Origin: CAJBLF01 sp964613015
GTDB taxonomy: Bacteria; Patescibacteriota; Gracilibacteria; Absconditabacterales; Absconditicoccaceae
Length of the DNA stretch: 41,733 nucleotides
Assembly: GCA_964613015.1 (NCBI GenBank)
Contig: CAZTFP010000015.1
Span: 1 to 41,733, forward strand
Direction of reading: 5' to 3'
Shown here: piece by piece, positions 8,267 through 21,700 of the stretch
Position numbering within the stretch: position 1 is the stretch's first letter
How the letters are laid out: each line of letters begins with the position of its first letter
Position numbers and translations under genes: made by a program
Notes under the pieces: model-generated
What the model was told of the DNA's origin: nothing
What the model saw: only the letters and a program-made list of their open reading frames with translations
The model's database searches: none

Positions 8267-8527
8267 ATGACACAAGAGACAAGAAAAAAGTACAACGAAT
8301 GGTATTGGGATGTGATGGTCCAAAAAGCACTTCAACGAATTATGCTCGTATGTAGAAGCATGGACAGAAATCTAACCCTAACGACAGACAAAGAAGATTT
8401 TTTTCTTCTGTTGAAATATCTGAACACATGGGAAAAAAACAATCCCATTATGAATGAAGAGATGAAAAGAGATTTATTCATTATCAGAAATTTTGAAGGG
8501 TATCAAGAGCGTATCGCAGCATGATAA
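8267..8527 (+). CDS. Small hypothetical protein
   Basis: An 86-residue protein starts at ATG 8267 (MTQETRKKYNEWYWD) and ends at TAA 8525-8527 after one TGA, so the last residue is glycine. An in-frame ATG at 8210 would add 19 residues. I prefer 8267 because the extra segment is hydrophobic and unlike the rest. The protein is helical, charged and aromatic-rich, without a signal peptide. It is followed immediately by a clear intrinsic terminator, which supports its being a real transcription unit. No family recognised. Confidence 0.6.
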
Positions 8528-8539
8528 CCAAACAAAAAA

Positions 8540-8567
8540 CCCTGCACATTTGGCAGGGCTTTTTTTA
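8540..8567 (+). terminator. Intrinsic terminator after the 8267 gene
   Basis: A perfect 6-bp GC-rich stem, CCCTGC (8540-8545) and GCAGGG (8553-8558), with a 7-base loop, is followed by a T tract at 8560-8566. It lies 12 bases after the stop codon. Confidence 0.9.
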
Positions 8568-8695
8568 TTATATGGTGATTGCAAACTTGCCAGCGACAGG
8601 CAGGCATAGTAAATCTTAGAAATTTTTTACTTTAGATCACTTCATTCCTCACAATGACTTTTTTTATTTTTTCAATTCTGAATTCTACATTCTAA
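8568..8695. other. Intergenic stretch with repeat remnants
   Basis: Between the terminator and the RNase J stop lie a short GC-rich palindromic remnant (GCCAGCGACAGGCAGGC near 8590), a fragment ending CATTCCTCACAATGAC that resembles common dispersed bacterial repeats, and TTCTGAATTCTACATTCTAA near 8675-8695. The last word pattern recurs twice at 34797-34851. No gene is seen. Confidence 0.5.
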
Positions 8696-10882
8696 TTAGT
8701 CATCATATCATTGTTCTTCCAATGTCATACCCACAACTGCTTCATCTGGAGTAAGATCACCACCATTTTGAGCCTCTCTATTGATGTACACATACATAGG
8801 TAACAACATAGGAATTCTACCAATAATCTTAAAGATAAAATCACCAAGATCTTCTTTGATTTGTTTAAGATTATCTTTTACTTCCATACGTTTTTTTTGA
8901 TTTTCGTTATATTTTGCTCTAGCAAATTCAACAATTTGTGTGTGGATTGTCTTCACTTCACTAGAATAGACAAATCATCTAGATTCAATCTGAATATTTC
9001 CTACGAGTTCATTGCTTTTGGTATCAATCTTGAAAATCAAGGATACAACTCCATTTTGAGCCATAATATGACGAGCTTTTATAACATATTCACCAGACAT
9101 ATGTCATTGTCATTTTCCATCAATCATAATAGTATCCAATTTCAATTTCTGGTCTCAAATCAAAACAACATCATCATACATCTCTATAACAGAACCATTT
9201 TCCACGGGCATAATGATATTTTCTTCTGGAATACCCAAATCCAAAGCAAGTTTTTTATGTGCATATCTATGTTTCATAGAATCAAATGCTGGCATAAAGT
9301 ATTCAGGTTTGATGAGACTGAGAAATAATTTATGATCTTCAGCATATCCATGTCAACTTGTGTGGACATCCATTTCATTGTTGGTGATCAAATCTACTCA
9401 TTTGGAAAGCAAACTATTGAGCATTTTGTCGATAGCAAGTTCATTTCCAGGAATAGTAGATGACGACATAAGAATAGTATCTCATTTTTTGAGTACTACT
9501 TGCGCATGTTCGCCTCTAGACATTCTTGTAAGCGCAGCAAATTCTTCTCATTGTGCTCAGGTACAAAGAATAAGCACTCTTTCATCAGGCATATTATTTA
9601 CTTCATTATCAAGTTTACGGATCATACCTTTAGGTGCATTGATATATCCAAGTTGTTGACAGATATCAACATTATTAATCATAGATCTTCCTGAAAGGAA
9701 TACTACTCTATTATATCTGATAGCACTATTGATGATTTGGATAACTCTACCGATATTGGTAGCAAAGGTAGCGATAACCATTCTTCAAAGAGTATTTTTT
9801 ATTTCCGTATCAACAGTCTCTCATATAACTTTTTCAGATTTTGCTCGTCATGGTGTTTGAGCTCCAAGACTATCTCAAGTATAAAACCTTACTCATTCAG
9901 TACCAATTCTTGCAATTTTTGCCAAATCAGTTGGTCTATCGATGGAAGGAGTATGATCGATTTTAAAATCACCTGAATCAAAAATTATTCCTTTGGGTGT
10001 ATAAATAGCCAATGCCATACTTTCAGGAATATTGTGGTTTACTCTAATAAACTCAACAGTAAAACATCATAATTTTATCAAATCAACATCAGGATCAATA
10101 AGTTTATATTTGATGATGTTTGCTTTTTTGGGATCATCAAAAGTTTTTTTAATAATTCCCAAAGCCAAAGGCGTTGTATAGATAATAGGATATCACAATT
10201 CCTCTATAATATTTTTGATAGCTCAGACGTGATCCAAATGTCCATGAGTAATAAGGATACCTCTAATTTTAGTTTTATTTTTTTTCAAATAAGCAATATC
10301 TGGAATAATATAATCTGCCCCAAGTTCTTCATTAGCGGCAAATTCCATTCCAGCATCCACGATGATGATATCATTTTTATATTCAATAAACATACATTGT
10401 CCCACTTGTTCCAAACCTATAAGATTACCAATTTTTACAGGTATTTCATCTTTTTTGATAAGTTTTTTAAGATCTTTGACCCCAACAAGAGATGACACTT
10501 GTTTCTGACGAATAAACGCTTCAGAAGTCATTTTTGACCCCTGAGGATAAAGAGGTTTTTTGCCTTTATAAGGAGATTTCGCGTTGTTTTTTTTGGTAAA
10601 ATCGATAGAAAGATTTCATTGCATGGGTGCAGCTGATGTCGTTGGTAATGGTGTCTTGAGTATTTGGGACACAGGTGCTGGTCTTGATACAGATACCGTA
10701 GAAGATGTTGGTTTTGATGGTAGTGGTCTTGTGGGTACTGGTATTTGTTTTGGCTGTTGTACCATAGGTACTGGTGCTCCAGGTAGTTTTACTCATGGAA
10801 GTAAAGGAGTTTTCGGCGCTTGTGCCAAGGGAACTCTTGGTGCTTGTGCCAAGGGAACTCTTGGTAATTGTGTTTCGTTCAT
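8696..10882 (-). CDS. rnj: Ribonuclease J (metallo-beta-lactamase/beta-CASP) with proline-rich N-terminal extension
   Basis: RNase J is the 5'-exo/endonuclease central to mRNA decay and rRNA maturation in bacteria lacking RNase E. The 728-residue frame starts at the ATG complementary to 10880-10882. Residues 1-105 are proline-rich and low in complexity, with PRVPLAQA repeated. The metallo-beta-lactamase core follows, with THGHLDHVGAI (His 213 onward), NHNIPESMA, FDSGDFKIDHTP, and beta-CASP motifs around SSSTIPGNE and NNEMDVHTSGHGY. The C-terminal domain of about 130 residues ends in EEQGYDD. Many TGA codons read as glycine, including in motif loops. Extended N-termini on RNase J occur elsewhere, but the length and proline repeats here are notable. 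Confidence 0.95.
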
Positions 10883-10954
10883 AATAGTGTATAAGTATAA
10901 AATAATAAAATTGTTAGTAAATATAAATTGGTTTTAAATATAATAAAATATGAT

Positions 10955-11509
10955 ATGGAAATATTGGAGACATTGAGAAAGACATGCAAAGAAAGGAATA
11001 TTCCTATTATAAGTTTGGCTACAGAAAAGTTTTTGTGAAAGATATTGAGAAAGCATAAACCAAAAATATGTATGGAAGTTTGAGGTGCAGTAGGATATAG
11101 TAGTATATATATGGGAGAATTGATACATACACGAGGAGGAAAGATTACTTCATTTGAAGTTTCATATCCCGCATACCAAGAAGGGCTACAAAATATCAAA
11201 GAAAGTCATTGTTATAATATCATCAGCTATCCCTATGACGTTCGCCAAGCTCCTATCAAAAAATTGGTGCAGGCGCCAGTGGACTTTGTATTTATCGATG
11301 GACAGAAAAGCCAATATGGTGAATATATGGAAATTATCGAGAAAATAACTTCACCACACACGGTTATTGTCATAGATGATGTAATCAAATATCATAACAA
11401 GTTGATATCATTATACTGATATCTAGAAAAAAAGCAAATGAATTATAAAATACTACAGCTGGAGCCAGATGATGGCGTGATGTTCATAGAAAAAATATAT
11501 ATAAAATAG
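10955..11509 (+). CDS. SAM-dependent methyltransferase, O-methyltransferase-like
   Basis: The 184-residue protein starts at ATG 10955 and ends at TAG 11507-11509. It shows a class I Rossmann fold: the SAM-binding loop CMEVGGAVGYSSIYMG (residues 48-63, one glycine from TGA), an acidic strand end (ITSFEVS), then DFVFIDGQKSQY, where the family has D-G-x-K-x-x-Y, and VIVIDDV. These are the hallmarks of the O-methyltransferase family related to catechol and caffeoyl-CoA methyltransferases, though many members have unknown substrates. It lies divergent from RNase J, with 72 bases between, and upstream of the HD gene on the same strand. Substrate unknown. Confidence 0.85.
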
Positions 11510-11537
11510 AAAGTTATTTTATACTTTCATCATAAAT

Positions 11538-12191
11538 ATGAACAATCAAGAATGTATCGACAAAACAGTTGATTTTGTCAAAGAAACCTTAGCTGGTGCC
11601 GAAAGTGGCCACGATCGATGGCACATCTATAGGGTTTGGAAAACAGCAAAGGAGATCGCATCCAAAGAACTCGTAGACATCTTAATTGTAGAATTATGAG
11701 CACTTCTCCATGATATCGCTGATAGTAAGTTTAATAATGGTGATGAAGAAATAGGTCCACAGAAAGCAAGGAAACACTTAGAATCTCTTGAGGTAGAAGA
11801 AGATACAATTGTTCATGTAGAAAACATCATCAAACATATTTCTTTCAAATGAGGAAATCATAAGCAAGAATTCAAATCACTCGAACTTGACGTAGTGCAA
11901 GATGCAGATAGATTGGATGCATTAGGGGCTATATGAGTTGCAAGAGCGTTTAGTTATGGGGGAAATAAAAATAGAGAAATGTGGAATCCTGACATCAAAC
12001 CAAATACACATATGACCAAAGAGGAATACAAGAACAGCAAGGAATCGACTATCAATCATTTTTATGAGAAACTATTACTACTCAAAGACAGAATGAACAC
12101 CAAAACAGGCAAAGATATGGCTCAACACAGACACGAATTTATGGAAAGATACCTAGAAGAATTCTATAAGGAACGAGAAGGAACCTTATAA
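11538..12191 (+). CDS. HD-domain phosphohydrolase (YedJ/YpgQ-like)
   Basis: This 217-residue protein starts at ATG 11538, 28 bases after the methyltransferase stop. It has the first metal histidine in SGHDRWHIYRVW, the HD pair in ALLHDIADSKF, a third histidine in the IIKHISF segment, and a distal Asp in QDADRLDALGAIG. This is the typical order for the YedJ/YpgQ group of HD hydrolases, which act on nucleotides or other phosphate esters with divalent metal. Four TGA codons read as glycine. The C-terminal 50 residues are helical and charged (THMTKEEYKN onward), also typical of the group. Substrate undetermined. Confidence 0.9.
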
Positions 12192-12245
12192 CATTTCAAA
12201 AAATTATACAAACAATCTGTAGATATGTTATAAAACAATATGTTA

Positions 12246-12273
12246 TTGACATTAAGTATAAAATATATATAAA
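12246..12273 (+). promoter_or_regulatory. Promoter of the 12291 gene
   Basis: A perfect TTGACA at 12246-12251, a 16-base spacer and TATAAA at 12268-12273 lie 17 bases before the ATG. The whole segment is nearly identical to the promoter at 34947, sharing TTGACATT and then ATAAAATATATATAA. Confidence 0.65.
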
Positions 12274-12290
12274 ACAAAAAAACAACAAAA

Positions 12291-12533
12291 ATGCTAACAG
12301 ACACTGACAAAGTCCTTATCGAAAAATACCTCGATAGTCAAATAGGGCCTGGTGAAAATCCAGCACTTACGAAAGAAGAATTGATTGTGTTTAATGAAAG
12401 GATGGAAGATTCTGACTTCAAAGATCACTTCAGCCTTAGTAACGAAGTGAATGAAGCAATCATGGACAACGACGTGATTGATTTCAGAAAAAAACTCAAG
12501 AAAGCAGAAGAAATTTATCACAAAAAACAATAG
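12291..12533 (+). CDS. Small acidic/charged hypothetical protein
   Basis: An 80-residue protein with ATG at 12291 and TAA at 12531, having both a strong promoter and a terminator, so it is a complete monocistronic unit. It is entirely helical and charged (DKVLIEKYLDSQIGPGENP, then EELIVFNERMEDSDF), ending in a lysine-rich tail. The opening, a short helix with a K-Y-L-D motif followed by an E-F/N-x-R-x-x-D-x-x-F pattern, resembles the cytoplasmic starts of anti-sigma or TPR membrane proteins in other phyla, but no membrane segment follows. Function unknown. No TGA codons. Confidence 0.75.
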   Translation: MLTDTDKVLIEKYLDSQIGPGENPALTKEELIVFNERMEDSDFKDHFSLSNEVNEAIMDNDVIDFRKKLKKAEEIYHKKQ

Positions 12534-12552
12534 TATATAATAAAGTATACAC

Positions 12553-12579
12553 CTCGAGATATTTCATCGAGTTTTTTTT
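12553..12579 (+). terminator. Intrinsic terminator before the giant gene
   Basis: CTCGA (12553-12557) pairs with TCGAG (12567-12571) across a 9-base loop and is followed by eight Ts. It isolates the small gene from the giant gene downstream. Confidence 0.85.
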
Positions 12580-12723
12580 ATTTTAACGTTTTTTATCATT
12601 TCAACGTTTGGTCATGTAGTCGTTTCATCGTTATATTATTGTATCACAAAAACCCAATTTGGAAATAGTAAAATCGCTATTTTTTTGTTTATTTTTCCTA
12701 TCTTTTATATATAGTAGTGTGTC

Positions 12724-15700
12724 ATGTTTTTTGTATTCGATCACAAATACCGCAAAAGGCGGATTTGATGGGAGAATTATACCGGCGATTTGAGAAAAAA
12801 CAAACACAAATACAATGAAGTGATTGTTGATTTCGAAAACAGTCGGTGTCGTATTAAAAAAGCTTTTAAAGATTCGGCTCCTCACCTCATGAATTGACCA
12901 AAGAAACTCAGCGTACGAATACTTATTATTTTCTATGGAATATCATATCTTTTACAGAACAGTATTTTTATTGATCGGAAAAAAGTATATGCGGCAGAAA
13001 CCCCTAGCACAACCAATCTTGTAGCTATTTTTGTAGACAAAAACATTTATCAAGATATCAAAGCTAATCTTGTCCGATATACCACTACCTATATTCAGAA
13101 AAAAATAGCCAACAGCAAAGCAGTAGTTTTCCCTATAGATACGACAACACTCAAAGCACATGAAATATCACAGATATTAGAAAATATGTACTTTGAATGA
13201 ATCAAAGACCAGAGTTCTAAACTAGTGGGTACTATACTTATCGGTGACGTACCATTACCTGTAGTAGAAAACAATGGATATATTTACCCAAGTATTTTCC
13301 CCTACGTAGATTTTGAAAATCAAGAATTTGTGTATGATGCCAACAAAAAATTCTTTGTATATAACAATAATCCAAATGGACAAGCAGAACTTTGGCACGG
13401 AATAATTAAATTTGATACTCCTGCAAAATACAATGATTTTTTCACAAAAGTAAAATCATACTACAACAACCCAACGACATTCATCGATAAAGCAATTTGG
13501 TATGAAGACTTTATTGGACTCAAAAAATACTTTATTCCAGAAAATACAAAATACTATATCAATAGCATACTATTTGCAGAAGATATAGGATATCATAGAT
13601 TCAACAATCTTTTCCTCAATATTCTCAAGGATGAACACAATGAGAGTACGCTTGCACTCGGAAACAATTTACAAAGTGATTTACAAAATGTAACAGATCA
13701 AGATCTAAAAGCATATGCCAACGATATGGCAGCGAGAAACAACACAGCAGCATGATTAACACAAGGATTAAGTTCCAATATGCCGACACTCACCTTACAA
13801 AAAGCTACTCAAGAAATGCTCAAAGGGTATGATGGACTTATAAGTTCTCAGTTTTTGGCAAAGGTAAAAGATAATATTGGCTGACTTGCGAGACGATATA
13901 AAACTACCCAAGGAGAAACATTCACCGACTACAGTTCGGTCACTGACAAAATCGTTCAAAAAGATAATCGAGTAGTAGGAGATTCGAGCAATAATGTACA
14001 ACCACTTCTTATCCAAATAAATGATTATTTAGAAAAGGGAGTAAATGATAAAATACAGCAAGAAAAATATTATATGACAACTCCGATTCCCGTCAGTGAA
14101 TTAGATTTTGAAGGAAAGAAAAAATGACTTATCCAGAAAAAATGTACGTGGAAAACATATAATTATTATGAGAATTATTTCTTCGGAACGAATGCAAATA
14201 GTATTACTAGTGCGGAACAGACAAACATATACAAAGGAACATTCCAAAATCTTACTTCTATTTCTGGACAAACCATCAGCAATACGGGTCAATCTATAGG
14301 AGGATCATATAAACTCTTTTCAACGCAGATAGAAGCAAATAGAGGATATGATTTCAATACAACAAAAGATGAATTAGATAGATACGCACAATATAAAACA
14401 AATAAACAATCACTCCGACAACTCAAATGTACCAATTATTTTCTATGACGAAAACGACTAGGTATTTGTATGAGGCCAAGATCTCGATCAGTCAATGATA
14501 GCTCAGATGGAAATAAATGTTATGTTGGTGATACCCAAAAACAATGAGGATGTGAAACACTCACAGATTTTTCAGTAAGAAATCGATGATGATGATCACC
14601 TTTAAGTATGGACTCCACAACACAGAAACTAAAAAATTATGATTATAGAAATGCTGTCTTACCGATATATGACATAGCTGGAGCCAAAAAAATAGATACA
14701 GCACAACTCGATGCCAATTCATACAAAGGAGCGATAAGCTATACCAATATGATACAGGAAAAGTTTGGTGTTGGTGATCTTCAGCACGGAAGTAATAGCA
14801 TATGAGGACTTATAACTAATCCCACAAGTAATGGAAGCAATCTAGTCTTTACCAACCAGCTTCCCGTTTGAGATCTTGAGAATCCTACACGGACAGTCAA
14901 CCCTCCAAAAACATATGCACAGACAAATTTCTTTACCTTATTTACTGCATTACCATACCACATAGTAAATGCAGGAAAAGCTGTCCTTTATAGTAGTAAT
15001 GCAGGAGATTGTGGAGGAAACGGAAGTATTTATACATACAAAACCATTGATTCAAGAGTAAAAAACATCTCACCTACACGAGATCAAATATCCGACACAG
15101 AATTTTATAAATTCAAAGATTTTTCTACACTCAATGTTTTTTATACTACAGTGATAAAAGATCTAGCACAAACAAAAGCAGATATCGTACAAAAAAATGA
15201 AGAATTTAGTTGAACAGATAATCTAGACGTAACAGGTGTGGTTGCAAATTTGAGGCAGATAAAAAATTTAGTTGCATCAGGAAACAATGGTATGCAACAG
15301 ATTGTAACATTTAATCCAGCAACACTTCCAGGATATACTCCCATACAGATAACACAGCTCATACATACACGAACGGGAAATAATTTAAATTGAGCAAACA
15401 TTCTAGAAATAAACAATAGAATAACAAAAATCAACGACGGATTAGAAGCATTGCTCAATTATATGAATGGACTGAATATCAACAATGTATCGACATCCTT
15501 TGCAAATATCGTCCAGTCAGAAGGATTCAAAAATCAAAAAGTAGAAATATTGAATACACGGAAAAACAATATCACACAAAACTTCGATTACATAACCACA
15601 AATATCAATGCACTTAAAGCAACGTTCACTAATGCTCGAGGTATCTACAATACGATTGGACAACTCAACAACAATATAGTAACGATACAAGCAAAGAAAG

Positions 15701-18700
15701 CAGCTATCAACTCAGGGACACTCTGTTGATCACCGACACCACTACCTTGTTGATGTGACATCACTCATTATAAAGTTGTATGTGATACATTGGATACTAT
15801 AACAACTACTCTACAGACAAATCTTAGTAGTATAAATGATAGCCTCACCAAGATACATGTCTATCTGTGAGACAACAACGAATTTGGCGTACCAGTAACC
15901 GTACAACCGTTTGTAGAAATTAATCAATTATTTTCTGACGCTGAAATATTCTGAGAAATCACGCAAAATAAAGCGACAATGAACACCTTTATTATTTCGA
16001 CTGATCCCGAGAAAAAAGAAAAAAATAAAGGAATGAATCTGACTACTCAAGACAGACCTATCGATAATATCAGAAATATTACTTTCCAAGGAATTGGTTG
16101 AGACACGGTAAGATTAAATTATCCAAATCTTTATGAAGTACAAGTGTATAAAAAAGTAAATGATAAGCTGATTCTGAAATGAACAGGAGAAATAAGAGAA
16201 GCAATAAAGACATATCTCACGAATAAAGCGATAGAATACAACACACTACTACAAGCACAAAAAAACAAAAAAAATCAATATTATCAATCATTCAGTGCTC
16301 AATTTAATTTCTTGGGACAGCTTGATGCTTTAGCAAATCCAAACACCCACAATTATAATCTATTGCCCACAGATTATTTTATCAATCAGATAGTTGCATT
16401 TCTAGATACCTTACAAAATGCCCCTGAATATGGAAAACAAGCTATCTATGGAAATAGTAATGCCAATACAATTGATGATAAGCTAGATATGATAGCCAAA
16501 TTATTATATTATCAAAATAGTACACGACCAGAAAGACTACAACAAACGAGTGTCGCTGGAGATATGACAGAGATCAAAGATAGTTTCGATATAAATCAAA
16601 AAATAAGCCAAGTAACCAATACCTATCTTACAGAAGGAAGTGATCAAGGTAAATTTATCACACCAGTCTATGATACTACAGGATATGAGGTTGGATATAT
16701 CAATTCTGACGGCGAAGATTATATTTCTTCAAAACCTACACCAACATTTATCAAACAAATCCAAAGTATACAGGAAAATATAGTAAAAACAAAAAAACCA
16801 GTAAATCAGTTTGTAGAATCGAGCGCAGCAGACCTTGAAGCAGAAGTAGATAGTTGTGAATGAGTAGATACACAAGGGACCGCATTACTTTTTGACTTCA
16901 AAACATTCTCATCACCACGGGGAAAGGCAATGGTATGTTGGGCGAAAAAAATACTCAAAAAACCATTTGATATTAAAATAAGTTTTGCAAACGCACTTGG
17001 ACCAGTTGTATTATGAGCGACTAAAGAACTTACAAATACCTTAGCACAAACAACCGGAGAACGAAAAGAATATGGAGCACAACGAACGGTACCAAACAAT
17101 GACGATATAATCAATCAAGCTGTTGGTAATATAAAAGACACACTACAATGATATAACAATTATGCTATAATACATGTAGATAAAACAATTATCGGAGTAG
17201 ATGACAACATTTGAGTTGACGCAACAGGAAACGCTCAAATAAAAATCGGCATGGCTCAAGACATGGGAAAAATAAACGTAAAAATATCATGAACGGGTGA
17301 TAATTGTTTTGGGATAAAAAGAGGAACAACTATGCTCAGTGAAAATATTTGTACAAAAAAAGCACAAGAATATTATAACCCAAATACAGAAGATTTGACC
17401 TTTGAAATTGTTCTCAACAAGAAAACAGCAGGAAGTACAGCACTCATGATAGAACTCTGTCCAGAAATAGGAAATGCATGTATTACCAGACAAGAAGTAA
17501 TAAATATTATACCAGGACCAATTGACACAATCCAGTTCCAATCACCAAAAATTGTCATGGAGTGAGCTGAAATACCAGTGATAATAAGCGCCCAAGATAG
17601 TCATGGAAATACTATAGGACAAAGCATACAAGCATATACAATCAGCGTAAATAGTGGTAATGGACAAATATATGATGGTGCAAGTGCAAATGCTAGTATC
17701 AAATTTGATAATTTCGCAACATCATCATTTATCTATCAAGCACCTACCGGAATAAAGGAAAATAAAAACGTTATTATAAACGTATTACCAGATCAAATAG
17801 AAAAAAGATTATGAGCAGATATTACAGCACCAGTCAAAGTAGTCCAACAAATAATTTCGGTCGTCAAAGGTATCATAACAGTTCTTCAAAATAATATTGT
17901 GCTCTATCAGACAAACATCACACAAACAAGAGAACCAAAAATAAATTTCACTCTACCAAAAGACGAAACAGCTATTCAATATCCAGATGCCGATGGAATA
18001 CCACAAATCAAACCAGAAAACATTCCAAGTTTGGTCATTACCGTGAAGGACAAAAGTGGTAATGAACTAGATACGGTTGCAAATATTACCAGTAAACAAG
18101 GAATACTTATCCCATGAACCATAAAAGAAAAATCTATAACAAATAATAATATCACAAAAAAACAAGTATACTTTACCCAAACAAATGATTTTGTCATCAC
18201 CAGCGGCCAATTAAATATTACGCTATATCCAAGTTTCAAAGCAGGAAACGATACAATAACTATCAATATTCCAGGTATAGATCCTATCGTTATTCCTGTA
18301 ACAGTAAATCCATGAGCAGCGAAGACAGTACTACTAAAACTAGAAAAAAGCAGAATGGATCTAACTACCACCACAGGAAGTAAATGAACTATCAACGTCG
18401 TAGATAGTTGGAACAACAAAGTAACCAGTGGAACAGTAATCAAACTCTGAGTCATCGGATCAGCAAACAGTAATGTGGATGAATTTGTCTATAGTGGAAA
18501 CGAATATTCGTATACTATTACCGCCACAGGTGCCGGAGGTGAATGATATGTGTTCGCCTATATAAAAGACAGAATACTCAGCGATCAGACACCATGATAC
18601 GAAAGATTCATCATCCAAGACAATGTCCTTCCCAAAGATAAACTCAACGTCATGTATCTCAATCTTTTCTGAACCGATCGAGGAAACCAGCGATGATATT

Positions 18701-21700
18701 TTTCTGAAAACAATAAAGTAATAAATACTATAACTGATCAATCAAATAAATTACTAGCAACGACGACACAACTTGTGGATCCAAGCAAAATAAAACAAAT
18801 AGAATATATCATTGATCCACACGGACAGATTCAAAGTATAAATACCAAAGAATCTACACTGACTATAGAAAACAAAGGATTTATAGTACTTATGCCAGAG
18901 ATTGCAAAAATACATCTAGGCAATACAAGCGATTTTAAGATTCAAAAAATAGCAAATACGTGAGCTATCAACGAGTTTACAAAAGACAGCAACACGATAG
19001 TATATATACCGGAGCCAACAGATAGTGTTGTCACAGGAAATGATGCGACCAAATCACAAATAACCATCAATGGAATAGATATCTTGGATCTAACCAAAGG
19101 AACAATAGATACAAGACTTACCATCACTGCAGACAACGAAACACTTGCAGATATGAGTACCTACACCATGACATTCAATGGAAAAAGCATAGGAAAGCTG
19201 ATGATTTGGAACAATAGTACCGATACGACAAACCCCGCAAACATTGATATTCAAGATCCGATTACCTATGGACAAACAGCTATCTTTAGCGAATGATCTA
19301 CCAACACTCAAGGTAGAGGAATCTATATAAACAATAGCGCCTTTACTAAACAATGATATGCGTCCATAGAAGACAGTACTGATGCATTATTGGGTATATG
19401 ATTTACGAGTAATTTCAAAAATATTGCCAACTTTGCAAATGGTAAATCCGTAGGAGAAGCTACCCTACCATATGGATCACAGTTCCTGATAAATTTCTGA
19501 GATCCTTTACTGGGAAGAAGAGAAAAAAATCCAAATATACCAAATACTGATTTTGATGCATCAATCGGACAGACCATCTACGCTGATCCCAACAAGACGA
19601 TATTCAAAGTGCTTCCCATCGATTTCAATAATGATGGATTGAAAGATCTGATTGTGGTCTATACAGATGGTGTCATTAAATTGTTGAAAAATTATTGAGG
19701 TACACATCCATACAAAAATCTACAAGAATTGATGATTATAGCAGAACCTATAAAAGATATAAAAATAGGTGATGTAGATGGAAATGGCTATGATGATATA
19801 TTTGTTACCACCACGAACAATAAAGGCATTGTATATTTGAATGACAAATGAGTATTTCCTGTCGATGGAAAAAATGTTTGTCTCAATGTAAATGCGGAAC
19901 CAGACATGATCAACCCAACTCCTGATGATTTTTCAAATATCAAGCAAATGTTTGTCCAAGACATGGATAAAGATGGAAAACTAGATATCGTAACCAATGA
20001 TAGTTTTGGCGATATCAAGATATTTTATGGAGGTAGTACAAATGGTTGAGCAAATTATCTTTCTTCGGTTACCTGAATCTGTGATAGTAATCGATATACC
20101 AGACAAAAGGATAATTACAAAATCGTCAAACGTTTTGGTATCAAAATAAACAGCAATCGATACATACAAGATGGTAGTCTTATCCACCGAAAATGAACAG
20201 AAACACCGATGGAAGGAGTCACAGAAGAAAAAGATATAGTAGCTCCTGATACCACAGCAGGGATGACACAAACACAACAGGAAGCACTCAAGACACAAAC
20301 TATGAATGATATCAAAACAATGGTTGCCAATACAGATACCTATGTTGCTGCCGGAACTACACAATTAGCATATACAGATAATCCACTTTCCACAGCACCG
20401 ACCTATGAATCGCTACCAGCTAACCAAATAACATATCTTCCTATCAATGAAACAAATGATGCAGTAAGCGTATACAAAGAATATGCAGATGTGAACGGAT
20501 GAGTATTGAGACAAGATGATGAGGTAGTGATCAAAACGACAATCATCTCAAAAAAAGACAATAATAAGCTTACCTATATAGACCAATTACAATGACCATG
20601 GAGCATAGCCAAAGATGATACCAACAAGATTACATCATTTGTCTTTGATACAAATAATACGTGATGATTACTTATAGATCGAAATGGTCCAGAAGGATAT
20701 CAATTTGTTATCGATAATATCCAGCTCAATTCAGGAGAATCATTAAGTTTTTCATACAAAGTAAACTACCAAGCACAAAAACAAGCAGTAACCATCGATG
20801 TCCAAGACACAGATCTTTTAAAAGAAAGCAAACAAAAAGATGGATATCCAGATATTGCGATCAGCAGTACCGATTCATGTCAAAAAAATAGATGGATATT
20901 TTTCAACGATAGAATAGGAACCAAAAAAACATACGAGCAAATATATGATGATATACAAGCAGAGATAAATGATTATAATAGTTGAGCAAAGACAGTACAA
21001 CAAACAGCGATAAATAACATCGTAGATCAACTATCAAATGTAAGTAGTCTAGACTGAGTATCCAATATCCCAGGAATGAAAAATTTAGAAGGACGAAATG
21101 GAAGTAGTATTCTTTCATCATTGTTAGCGCCATGAGGAATATCTCAGAATATAAATATTTTGAATAACTATATAGATGGAGCAACAGCAAACGTATCTAA
21201 GAAATTAGATGCTGCACTTCAATGACTCTGTCAATGATTCACTCTAGGAAAATGATGATGCCAATGAGTCCCCGTACCATTCAATCAAGCATTTTTAGCT
21301 CCAGGAGACTATCATATTTTCTGATGTGTACCACAATTACCCAATCCACTCTATTCTGTATTTAGAACGATCAATACGACAATAGGAAAAGGTATGCCAG
21401 TATTAAACATTCCCGCTACACTTCAGACACCTTTGGGACCAATTCCATTCTTTGGAATATTTGGATTCCCTCAAAAATGAGGCCCATGAGAGACAGATGA
21501 TTTTTTTCTTGGAGCACCATGAGGAATATATCCATCATTATTCAGATTATATGTAGCACCTACACTTACCCTAGGACTAGGAATAGCAATGTGTTTTGGA
21601 CCATATAGTATAGGTAAAATATTACCAAAGCCATTTAGAGATCTTGGAGGTAATTGTATCGTATTTGCTGTTCCACCACTGACAAGCTGTCCAAACACGA

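Noticed and set aside
8861..9328. Open plus-strand frames across 8861-9976
   Set aside because: They are antisense to RNase J, whose conserved motifs fix the minus strand as coding.
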